A DNA stretch of 8,250 bases from Rhodanobacter sp. UBA5168 (GTDB taxonomy: Bacteria; Pseudomonadota; Gammaproteobacteria; Xanthomonadales; Rhodanobacteraceae): positions 19,347-27,596 of the forward strand of contig DHXA01000181.1 in the NCBI GenBank assembly GCA_002413455.1. Reading direction: 5' to 3'. The translations under genes were made by a program, and so were the position numbers. The notes beneath the pieces were generated by a model that made no database searches, was not told the DNA's origin, and saw only the letters and a program-made list of their open reading frames with translations. The first letter of the stretch is position 1, and every line of letters starts with the position of its first letter. This document shows positions 1 through 6,379 of this stretch, one piece after another.

Positions 1-502
1 CAACAAGCGTGAGCCGCTCACGGATCGCCGCCGGCGTCTCGTCTGCCGCGATCAGGCGGGCGGCTTCATAGATGGCCGGCGCCGCACCGGCGAAGATATT
101 GCGGGTGTCGACGACCCGCATCATGAACGGGCCCGGGATGCCGGCCTGCTCGCGCACCTGGCGATAGTTCTTGAGGATCGCGAAGCTGGCGCGGTTGACG
201 TGTTCGTTGATCGGGCTGCGGGTGGCAGTAATGGTCAGGCAGAACACGCAGTCCTGCTCCAGCACGAGCTTTTCCAGGAACAGCCTCTGTATCTCTTCCA
301 CCGGGCACGGTTCGGTTTCCGCCGAATGGCTGCGACTGCCGAGCCGGCGATCGATGAAGCGCTGGATCTCCGCCGGCTCGCGATCGTCCATGAAGACTTC
401 GCTGTCCACCCGCACGGTGATCGGCATCACCGCGATGGCATGCTGCTGCAGGAACGCCTGCGGAAGATCGCAAGCCGCATCGATTGCCAGGCCCATCCGC
501 AT
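1..502 (-). CDS. DegV family protein, N-terminal 167 residues (partial, runs off left edge)
   Basis: This frame is open from the left edge to about 538 and has no stop inside the window. The protein begins MRMGLAIDAACDLPQAFL and continues AIAVMPITVRV, which matches the start of the DegV family (a serine/threonine/aspartate-rich ligand loop after the first beta strand, then 'P-hydrophobic-V'). Later segments also fit: ITATRSPINEHVNRASFAIL, where the family has its second ligand loop and helix, and VVDTRNIFAGAAPAIYEAARLI, where it has 'V-D-S/T'. DegV proteins (about 280-300 residues) are cytosolic and bind one fatty acid; in some bacteria (FakB) they present it to a fatty-acid kinase. Whether this one does so is unknown. 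I chose the ATG at 502 because it aligns with the family N-terminus and has GGGGG eight bases upstream. In-frame ATGs at 538, 520 and 496 are alternatives. It is divergent from amn. The C-terminal domain lies outside the window. Confidence 0.85.
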   Translation of the reverse strand, partial: MRMGLAIDAACDLPQAFLQQHAIAVMPITVRVDSEVFMDDREPAEIQRFIDRRLGSRSHSAETEPCPVEEIQRLFLEKLVLEQDCVFCLTITATRSPINEHVNRASFAILKNYRQVREQAGIPGPFMMRVVDTRNIFAGAAPAIYEAARLIAADETPAAIRERLTLV

Positions 503-695
503 CACGTGATCCCCCGTCATGAATGGCAGGCGAAACATAGCACGCGGATGGTGCGACGCCCGCTGGACGGCGCTGTGGGACGGGGTATCAAGCGCGGAAC
601 TGGCGGGCCGCCGTGTCGGCCACCTAAGATGTCGAGACTTATCTGGCATCTCGCCGGCGTGGCGTCGCCGGTAACCCAATGCGAGCAAGACTTCG
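503..695. promoter_or_regulatory. Intergenic region between divergent degV-like and amn genes
   Basis: This 193-base gap must hold promoters for both divergent genes, unless the longer degV-like start at 538 is used. I could not find a convincing -35/-10 pair in either direction. It contains a perfect 6-bp inverted repeat, CCGGCG at 654-659 and CGCCGG at 666-671 with a 6-base loop, about 24 bases before the amn start. It also has a loose TAAG-N9-CTTA element near 625-641. Either could be an operator or chance in GC-rich DNA. Confidence 0.3.
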
Positions 696-1487
696 ATGAA
701 AAGCAAACGGGAAATCGTCTCCAACTGGCTGCCGCGGTACACCGGCACCCCGCTGGAGCAGTTCGGCGAACACATCCTGCTGACCAACTTCGGTCATTAC
801 GTGGAGCTGTTTGCGCAATGGCACGGGGTAGAGGTTCAGGGCCGCGATCGCCCGATGCCGAACGCCACCGCCGATGGCATCACTCTGATCAACTTCGGGA
901 TGGGCAGCCCCAACGCAGCGACCGTCATGGACCTGCTCGGTGCGATCGAGCCTAAGGCTGCGTTGTTCCTGGGCAAGTGCGGTGGCGTCAAGAAGAAAAA
1001 CCAGCTCGGCGATCTGGTGCTGCCGATCGCGGCGATCCGCGGCGAAGGCACCAGCAACGACTACCTACCGCCGGAGGTGCCGGCGCTACCGGCGTTCCAG
1101 TTGCAGCGCGCGGTCTCCACCATGATCCGCGATCTCGGTCATGACTACTGGACCGGCACCGTGTACACCACCAATCGTCGCGTATGGGAACACGACGATA
1201 CGTTCAAGGAATATTTGCGGCGCACCCGCTGCATGGCGGTGGACATGGAAACCGCCACCATCTTCGCCGCCGGTTTCGCCAACCGGATCCCCTGCGGCGC
1301 ACTGCTGCTGGTGTCCGACCAACCGATGATTCCGGAAGGCGTGAAGACCGAGCTCAGCGACCGCAGCATCACCTCGCAGTTTGTCGAGGCGCATATCAAG
1401 ATCGGCATCGAAGCGCTCAAGCTGGTGCGGCGCAATGGGCGCAGCGTGAAGCATCTGCGGTTTGAGGGAGAGGTCGAGAGTGATTGA
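696..1487 (+). CDS. amn: AMP nucleosidase, short form
   Basis: Predicted to hydrolyse AMP to adenine and ribose 5-phosphate (EC 3.2.2.4), a cytosolic purine salvage and energy-balance step. The 263-residue protein belongs to the nucleoside phosphorylase (PNP/UDP) fold. It carries RYTGTP at 14-19, a phosphate/ribose-pocket segment LINFGMGSPNAATVMD, LFLGKCGG (compare LGHCAG in E. coli Amn), VDMETATI at 182-189 with the ribose-binding Glu185, and LLLVSDQP with Asp208 at the catalytic acid position of the superfamily. E. coli Amn has about 484 residues; this protein corresponds only to its C-terminal catalytic half and lacks the N-terminal regulatory domain. It starts at the RYTGTP region, so I take it as a natural short form rather than a truncation. 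The ATG at 696 has only a weak GAG-containing ribosome site about 12 bases upstream. It is convergent with the receptor gene. A related nucleoside hydrolase or phosphorylase activity cannot be excluded. Confidence 0.9.
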   Translation: MKSKREIVSNWLPRYTGTPLEQFGEHILLTNFGHYVELFAQWHGVEVQGRDRPMPNATADGITLINFGMGSPNAATVMDLLGAIEPKAALFLGKCGGVKKKNQLGDLVLPIAAIRGEGTSNDYLPPEVPALPAFQLQRAVSTMIRDLGHDYWTGTVYTTNRRVWEHDDTFKEYLRRTRCMAVDMETATIFAAGFANRIPCGALLLVSDQPMIPEGVKTELSDRSITSQFVEAHIKIGIEALKLVRRNGRSVKHLRFEGEVESD

Positions 1488-1568
1488 CTTGCACGAGAAC
1501 GGAGCATCTAAGAGGGAATGCCGAGCCAGCGTCATAGCGCGCGTGCGGTGCTTGTGACTGAAGGTGAC

Positions 1569-1601
1569 AAAAAAAATAGCCCCCGCATTGCGGGGGCTAT
1601 T
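1569..1601 (-). terminator. Rho-independent terminator of the receptor gene, possibly bidirectional
   Basis: A perfect 12-bp inverted repeat, AATAGCCCCCGC (1575-1586) and GCGGGGGCTATT (1590-1601), encloses a 3-base loop. Read on the minus strand it is followed directly by eight T residues (A-run at 1569-1576 on the plus strand, two of which also pair in the stem). It lies about 50 bases past the receptor stop, so it ends that transcript. On the plus strand the hairpin is followed by TATTCTTC, a poor U-tract, but it is the only terminator-like structure after amn, about 90 bases beyond its stop. It may serve both genes. Confidence 0.95.
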
Positions 1602-1649
1602 CTTCATCCTTGCAACTCACGAATCAGGTAAGCCTGATCCAGGCTGGCC

Positions 1650-4600
1650 TCAGAAGTCGTACGTGACGCCGAAACGCACATAACGCGGCGACTGTGCGGT
1701 GTACGGACGCAGGTAGCTGACGTTCAGACCATCAATGGCGCCACCGTTGTCCGGATCGGGTGCGGAGTTGCCGTAGATGGCATAAGTCTGCGTGGTCTTC
1801 TGCTGATTGAGCACGTTGTAGACGAACACGTTGAAGGCCAACTTTTTATCAGCCCATTCCGGACGGTACTCGCCACCCAGGCTGAGGGTGTAAGTCCAGG
1901 GGTTATGCGTCTTGCCCGGCGACCATGGCGAACCATTGCAGAAATGGTGATAGTCACCATAACCCAGACCCGGGTAGGTCTGGCCGGCACCGTAGGCACC
2001 CAGACAGGTGCGTGGCGAACCGGACAACACTGCCAGATTGCCCGACACCATCCATTCTGGGGTCAGCTGATACGAACCGAAGGCTTTGAGCTGGTGCCGG
2101 CGATCGTTGCTCAGGTCGCCATTGGCATAATCCATCACCGCGGCGTAATCCCAATCCACCGTGGCCGATACATCGGTCTGGCCGATATCTGAACGCACCT
2201 GACCTTCGCTGTTGCCGTAGCTCTTCGAGTACAAATAGTCGATCTTGCCGAACCACTTGCCGTCGAACGGATGCTCCAAGTACATATCCAGACCGTAGTA
2301 CTTGCGCTTCAGCGTGGTATTGAAGTGGAAGTCATTCTTCCAATCCATCGCCACGTTGTAATAACCACCACCGATCTTCGGAATCTCGAAGATGTTGGTG
2401 GCGCCCGGGTTGATCAGGTAGCTGCCCTGGATCGTGCCGATGGTGGCGGGATCGATGCCCATGGCTGCCATCTTGGCGGCGATGGACGGGGAGTCACCGA
2501 TGTCATCGATCGCGTTGCGCAGGTTGCGATACGTGGCCTTGGCACCGTACACCCACGAATCGCCCAGCTTCTTGTCGAAACCGAGGATGTACTCGTCCTG
2601 GTACTCGGATTTCAGGTTGGTCACCGCCGCCGTCTTCGGATCGCGCGGGATGCCGTATTCCAGGTTGGCCGAAATCGGGCCGCCCGTGCTGGTCTGGATC
2701 GGCGTCAGGCCGGTCGGATTGCCGTTAGCATCGACGCCGGTGTAGGTGAAATACTCGCGGGTATACAGTGAGGCACCCGCGGAGCGTTGCGCGACGCTGG
2801 CGGGCATTGCCAGATAGTAGCGACCGGCATTGCCGTAGACCTTGAAGCTGGAGTCGCCGTTGACATCCCAGCTGAAGCCGACGCGCGGCGCCCACTGCGG
2901 ACTGGTCAGACGCAGGTAAGGCACACCGACGCCGTTGTAGTTGGTGAACTGGTCGTTGCGCAGACCGGCCTTGACCAACCAGCGATCGTTGATCTGCCAA
3001 GAGTCCTGGATGTATTGCGCATGCTGGTTGACTCGCACCGACGCGCTGGCGCTCTGGATGTAGCGTGCCACGTAGTAGCCGTTTGATCCGGTACCCGGGG
3101 CCTGTACCCAGGGATTCGACGGCCAATCCGCACCCGTGGCCGGACCACCGATGATGTAGGTGTTGGCTGCACCTTTGTCGTACTCCCAAGCGTAGCCAGG
3201 ACCGCCCATCACCACGCCGTCGTCCGTATCCGCCACATTCTGGTTATCAATACCACCAGTGATGGTGTGATCGCCCAGCTTGTAGCTCAGATCGACGCGC
3301 AGGTTGGTCGTGTGCGTCTGGTGTTTCGGATCAGCGATCTGGATGACGGTCTGGTTGTTCCGGATGGTAGTCCCGCCATTGGCCGCAGGATTTTGATTTT
3401 CAGGTGTAAACAGGTACGGATTGGTCGGGTCGTAACCGGGCGTGTTGCTGTACAGCGTACCCGTCATCTTGCCGTACATGGCTGTGAGGGTCAGGTCATC
3501 GGTGATGTAGCTGGTGAACTTGCCCGAAAACAGGTCTTGCGCGACCTTGGTCGAGGTGTCGAAGCTGTTGAAGCCGGTGTCCTGGTGTGTGTCCGGATCC
3601 CAGGAATTGATCGTGCCCTGATATGACGACTTGTCGGAGGCACCGGTCAGCTCGAGGATATTGCTGTCGGTGATGTTCCAGTCCAGCTTGGTGTACCACT
3701 TCGGGTTATCGTAACGCGAGTGGGTGTCCATGTTCGTGGTGGCAACGCCGCCGCGCGGGGAATTGAAGCCGCCGTGGCCTTCCACGCGCTCAGCTTCGAC
3801 CGCAGCGAAAAGGAACAGTTTGTCCTGGATCAGCGGGCCGCCGACATAGGCATCCACCGTGGTCGTCCACGACTTGTTGTCCTTTCGGTACTGGCGAAGC
3901 GCGCCCTGCGAACCTGCCTTGTCCGGATTCAAGTCGGCGCGTGAATTCACGTAATAGAAGTTCCGCGGATCGCTCTGCAGATCGGTCGGGGTCCACTGGA
4001 TGGCGGCACCGAAATGCCACTCATTGGTACCACGCTTACCGATTTGACTGATCACGCCACCGTCGGAGCGACCGTAAGCAGCATCGTAACCGCCGGTCAG
4101 AATTTCCTGCTGGTCAATGGCGCCGTAGGGCAGTGTCAGACCACCGAACCCGCTGATCGGATCGGTGGTGTTGAAGCCGTTGAGGTAATAGGCGTTCTCC
4201 GTCACCGAAGAGCCGCCAAACGAAATCACCGCCTGACCCTTGGCATTGGTGAACAGGCCGGAGCCCGAAACCACACCCGGTGCCAGCAATGCAATCGCTT
4301 CGGCACTGCGGGCAATCGGCAGCTTCGCCAGCTGTTCAGACGTGATGACCGTACGGGAATCGACCGCACTGACGTCGATGGTCGGCAGGGCATTGGCCTG
4401 CACCGTCACCGCGGACAGGTTCTGGGCGTTCGGGGCACCGAAGGAAACCTCGGTACCGGAACCCACACGCAGTGTGACGTTCGAGCGCGAATCGACGGCT
4501 TGGCCGTCCTGCTGCAGGGTGACGGTGTAGTCGCCCAGGGGCAGCGAGTTCACCGCGTAGTGACCGGTCGAATCCACCACGACCTGGCGACTGACGCCGG

Positions 4601-4775
4601 AGGTGCTCTTGACCAGCACGGAATCACCGGCCTTTGCCTGCCCGAAAATGCTACCGGTCGTGGCCTGAGCGTAGACCGCTCCGGTCATGCCGAATCCAAT
4701 GGCAATGGCAAACGCCATCGCGGTACGACGTCCCAGTGCCTTGCTGGAGACAGGCTTTTGTAAAGTGGACTTCAT
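1650..4775 (-). CDS. Oar-like TonB-dependent outer-membrane receptor
   Basis: An outer-membrane active transporter energised by TonB–ExbB–ExbD; the substrate cannot be read from sequence. The 1041-residue precursor has a Sec signal peptide: Lys/Arg-rich residues 2-17, a hydrophobic stretch 18-34, and likely cleavage after VYA at 36. A compact carboxypeptidase-regulatory-like beta domain follows (about 41-112, with DSTGHYAVNSLPLGDYTV). Next come a TonB-box-like segment LSAVTVQA (120-127), a plug domain (about 130-245, with SVTENAYYLNGFNTTDPISG and GGYDAAYGRSDGGVI), and a long beta barrel ending in the aromatic VTYDF. This order is that of Oar-type receptors, which exceed 1000 residues; Myxococcus Oar is linked to protease secretion. 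The ATG at 4775 is chosen for GGAGGGTG at 4781-4788 and because it gives a normal-length signal peptide; an in-frame GTG at 4814 is a rival. There are only two cysteines, 924 and 946, in one C-terminal loop. The gene stands alone, with its own terminator and a long AT-rich upstream region. Confidence 0.94.
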   Translation of the reverse strand: MKSTLQKPVSSKALGRRTAMAFAIAIGFGMTGAVYAQATTGSIFGQAKAGDSVLVKSTSGVSRQVVVDSTGHYAVNSLPLGDYTVTLQQDGQAVDSRSNVTLRVGSGTEVSFGAPNAQNLSAVTVQANALPTIDVSAVDSRTVITSEQLAKLPIARSAEAIALLAPGVVSGSGLFTNAKGQAVISFGGSSVTENAYYLNGFNTTDPISGFGGLTLPYGAIDQQEILTGGYDAAYGRSDGGVISQIGKRGTNEWHFGAAIQWTPTDLQSDPRNFYYVNSRADLNPDKAGSQGALRQYRKDNKSWTTTVDAYVGGPLIQDKLFLFAAVEAERVEGHGGFNSPRGGVATTNMDTHSRYDNPKWYTKLDWNITDSNILELTGASDKSSYQGTINSWDPDTHQDTGFNSFDTSTKVAQDLFSGKFTSYITDDLTLTAMYGKMTGTLYSNTPGYDPTNPYLFTPENQNPAANGGTTIRNNQTVIQIADPKHQTHTTNLRVDLSYKLGDHTITGGIDNQNVADTDDGVVMGGPGYAWEYDKGAANTYIIGGPATGADWPSNPWVQAPGTGSNGYYVARYIQSASASVRVNQHAQYIQDSWQINDRWLVKAGLRNDQFTNYNGVGVPYLRLTSPQWAPRVGFSWDVNGDSSFKVYGNAGRYYLAMPASVAQRSAGASLYTREYFTYTGVDANGNPTGLTPIQTSTGGPISANLEYGIPRDPKTAAVTNLKSEYQDEYILGFDKKLGDSWVYGAKATYRNLRNAIDDIGDSPSIAAKMAAMGIDPATIGTIQGSYLINPGATNIFEIPKIGGGYYNVAMDWKNDFHFNTTLKRKYYGLDMYLEHPFDGKWFGKIDYLYSKSYGNSEGQVRSDIGQTDVSATVDWDYAAVMDYANGDLSNDRRHQLKAFGSYQLTPEWMVSGNLAVLSGSPRTCLGAYGAGQTYPGLGYGDYHHFCNGSPWSPGKTHNPWTYTLSLGGEYRPEWADKKLAFNVFVYNVLNQQKTTQTYAIYGNSAPDPDNGGAIDGLNVSYLRPYTAQSPRYVRFGVTYDF

Positions 4776-4780
4776 TAACT

Positions 4781-4788
4781 CACCCTCC
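4781..4788 (-). promoter_or_regulatory. Ribosome binding site for the receptor ATG at 4775
   Basis: Minus-strand GGAGGGTG places GGAGG eight bases before the ATG. It decides the start, because an almost identical site (GGGGAGGGTG, minus strand, from 4826) precedes an in-frame GTG at 4814. The ATG gives the more normal signal peptide. Confidence 0.75.
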
Positions 4789-4799
4789 GTTGAGTGGTT

Positions 4800-4821
4800 G
4801 GGTGCCGTGTACACGGCACCC
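4800..4821. repeat. Perfect 22-base palindrome in the receptor leader
   Basis: Arms GGGTGCCGTGT (4800-4810) and ACACGGCACCC (4811-4821) are exact reverse complements with no spacer. The palindrome sits 12 bases upstream of the ribosome binding site and about 25 bases from the ATG at 4775. As DNA it could be the operator of a dimeric repressor. As RNA it could fold into a roughly 9-bp stem closed by a 4-base GUAC loop. The alternative GTG start at 4814 lies inside it. I do not recognise the regulator. Confidence 0.8.
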
Positions 4822-5270
4822 TCCCCAAATACGCAGCCAAATGAAAAGGCTGCAAACTGATTTATTCACTTGTTTCCGAAGATGTCTGCCTTACCCATGG
4901 ACGTGGACATTTCAACTCCGCACCCCGCACCTCGGGGGCAACGTTAGGTTTGCCCGATAGAACGGCAGCTCACGAAGGGGATCATCGTCAATCTTCGTCC
5001 AGACAAGTTACGACGCCCGAAAACGTTACGCAACAGTTATGAAATTAGTAATAAAACGCTTAGGATTTAATTGGCTCGATTTTTGCTTAAACGTAATAAA
5101 TTGTGAATTAAGCGCCAAGTTGTCGAACATCGCAAGAATTAACGAAATGATTTGTTAAGCAAGGGTCTTTTTGCCAGCATATATCGCAATAAATCACGAA
5201 TTGACGTAAAAAGAGTCGATGCTGCTTTTAAATTATTAATGGTTTGTGAACAATTGGCAGCACAGCGCCC
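4822..5270 (-). promoter_or_regulatory. Long AT-rich non-coding region upstream of the receptor gene
   Basis: About 450 bases without a recognisable gene. From about 5035 to 5260 the base composition is clearly AT-rich, unlike the surrounding genes. Two minus-strand sigma-70-like candidates are visible. One is TTCACA (5102-5107), a 17-base spacer, then AAAAAT (5079-5084). The other is TTGCGT (5028-5033), 17 bases, then TAACTT (5005-5010). Neither is strong. Other structure: GGGCAA/TTGCCC at 4936-4941 and 4950-4955, two copies of AACGTTA (4940-4946 and 5022-5028), and TTGCTTAA/TTAAGCAA at 5083-5090 and 5155-5162. It most likely holds the receptor's promoter and activator sites. A small RNA is possible but I cannot show one. 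Confidence 0.45.
4833..4853 (-). repeat. Inverted repeat in the receptor leader
   Basis: GCAGCC (4833-4838) and GGCTGC (4848-4853) are perfect 6-bp arms around a 9-base AT-rich loop. Together with the palindrome 12 bases further downstream in the transcript, it would give two consecutive hairpins in the 5' leader of the receptor mRNA. It has no U-tract, so it is not a normal terminator. Confidence 0.5.
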
Positions 5271-5272
5271 AT

Positions 5273-5296
5273 AAAAAACGCCCGCGAAGCGGGCGT
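5273..5296 (-). terminator. Rho-independent terminator of the glutaredoxin–rhodanese gene
   Basis: On the minus strand the stem ACGCCCGC / GCGGGCGT (plus-strand positions 5278-5285 and 5289-5296) has a 3-base loop and is followed by five further T residues (plus-strand A-run 5273-5278). It begins 25 bases past the stop codon at 5322. It insulates the receptor's upstream region from transcripts coming from the right. Confidence 0.95.
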
Positions 5297-5321
5297 CTGG
5301 ATGTTTGTGGCAAAAGGTTCA

Positions 5322-6245
5322 TCAATAGCGCGGCACGCCGGGATCCACCTCGCGAGCCCATGCGTCCATGCCGCCTTCCACATTGTGCAGGTTGCTGAAG
5401 CCGTGGGCGGCGAAGCGTTCGGCCATGGCGCGGCTGGATACGCCGTGATGGCAGATGAACGCGAGCGGGGTGTCTTTGGGCAGGCCGGCGAGGCTTTCGT
5501 AACCCTCATCTTCCAGCACGCGCGCCTGCGCCAGCGGCGCGGCCTGGGCGCGACCATGGGCGGGGCGCACGTCGATCAGGGTGATGTCGTTCGCGGCAAG
5601 CCGCGCCTGCAGCTCCTGCACGCTAAGCGACTTGATCTCCTGCGCGCCGGGAAACTTCAGGCTCAGTCCTTCACCCTGCACAGTCGATACCCAGTCGATC
5701 ACGATGCCCTTGGCACGCTGTGCACTGGCCGGATCGAAATGGACGTCCAGGCCATTGGCGTGCGCCACGATGTCATGCTCGCCAGCCGGAGCCAGCTGGA
5801 AACCGGCGCTGTGATCGGGGCCGATCTCCAGGTGCAGGGCCACCCCTTGCGCATTCGCGGTGCCCTGGCGGATCGCCTCGGCGGCCGCGTCGGTGATGGT
5901 GATTCGCGGTGGTGTGCGATCCGGGGCGTTTGCGCCGAACAAGGTGTGCAGTTCGCCGCTGCCGTACATCTGGCGGATGATGTCCGCACCGCCGACCAGC
6001 TCGCCTTCCACATACAGCTGGGGAATCGTCGGCCAGTCGCCATAGGCCTTGATGCCGTCGCGGAGTTCCGGATCGTCCAGCACATTGACTGTGTGGTACT
6101 CGGGCAGCAACTCGTTGAGTGTGTTGGTGGCGGCTGCGGAGAAGCCGCACATGGGTTGCTGACGATCACCCTTCATGAACAGCACCACGCGGTGGTCCTT
6201 AAGCAGGGTTTCGATACGTTCGCGGGTGGTGGTGTCGAGGGACAT
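5322..6245 (-). CDS. Monothiol glutaredoxin (CGFS) – cysteine-less A-type-carrier-like – rhodanese fusion
   Basis: A 307-residue cytosolic protein with three domains. Residues 1-107 are a Grx4/GrxD-type monothiol glutaredoxin: KGDRQQPMCGFS with active Cys33, then WPTIPQLYVEGELVGGADII for glutathione binding. CGFS glutaredoxins bind a [2Fe-2S] cluster with glutathione and hand it on. Residues about 112-200 (PRITITDAAAEAI to GLSLKFPG) resemble an IscA/ErpA-type carrier but contain none of its cluster-binding cysteines. Residues about 204-307 are a rhodanese domain with the loop CHHGVSSR (Cys265), expected to carry a persulfide. Cys33 and Cys265 are the only cysteines. I chose the ATG at 6245 because GGAG lies six bases upstream; an in-frame TTG at 6269 would add eight residues. 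From memory, similar fusions exist in Xanthomonadales, so this is probably normal for the clade. A role in Fe–S assembly or sulfur transfer is inferred. It has its own terminator. Confidence 0.93.
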   Translation of the reverse strand: MSLDTTTRERIETLLKDHRVVLFMKGDRQQPMCGFSAAATNTLNELLPEYHTVNVLDDPELRDGIKAYGDWPTIPQLYVEGELVGGADIIRQMYGSGELHTLFGANAPDRTPPRITITDAAAEAIRQGTANAQGVALHLEIGPDHSAGFQLAPAGEHDIVAHANGLDVHFDPASAQRAKGIVIDWVSTVQGEGLSLKFPGAQEIKSLSVQELQARLAANDITLIDVRPAHGRAQAAPLAQARVLEDEGYESLAGLPKDTPLAFICHHGVSSRAMAERFAAHGFSNLHNVEGGMDAWAREVDPGVPRY

Positions 6246-6379
6246 GGAGGACTCCGGCAAAGAAGACAATGATACGCCGCCCCGATATGCGGTGGCCTGA
6301 GGCGGCCTTCAAGTCGCCCAGCCCAGGCGACGCAATGTTCATGATTGGCCCGCCGCGCGGTGGCGGACGGGCAGATCGC
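6246..6379 (-). promoter_or_regulatory. Gap before the glutaredoxin–rhodanese gene, with possible promoter
   Basis: The gap is 134 bases. A minus-strand TATCAT at 6269-6274 matches the -10 consensus at five of six positions and would start a short leader, but the -35 position (GGCCAC with a 17-base spacer) is poor. A perfect 6-bp inverted repeat, GTCGCC (6313-6318) and GGCGAC (6326-6331), lies just after the hydrolase gene but has no U-tract. Read-through from the upstream genes is possible. Confidence 0.3.

Noticed and set aside
66..473. Minus-strand frame of 135 codons in the degV-like region
   Set aside because: It is out of frame with the DegV-like protein, which has clear family motifs and runs through the whole segment without a stop.
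625..641. TAAG-N9-CTTA element before amn as an operator
   Set aside because: The arms are only four bases and the inner bases do not match, so it is within chance expectation.
200..955. Plus-strand open frame (251 codons) spanning the degV-like gene and the start of amn
   Set aside because: It overlaps two recognised genes in other frames and has an Arg/His-rich product with no motifs.
4014..4763. Plus-strand open frame (249 codons) inside the receptor gene
   Set aside because: It is antisense to the signal peptide, plug and early barrel coding sequence, has no recognisable domain, and is explained by codon bias of the real gene.
5160..5230. Plus-strand promoter with TTGACG near 5201 driving an unknown RNA
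   Set aside because: The -35 match is good, but no acceptable -10 lies 16-18 bases downstream, and a transcript would run antisense into the next gene.
5301..6272. Long plus-strand open frame (323 codons) opposite the glutaredoxin–rhodanese gene
   Set aside because: It mirrors a well-supported gene on the other strand. Its protein shows no family motif and is rich in residues typical of antisense frames in GC-rich DNA.
6313..6331. Inverted repeat after the SGNH hydrolase as a terminator
   Set aside because: The stem is only 6 bp with a 7-base loop and has no T-run on either side.
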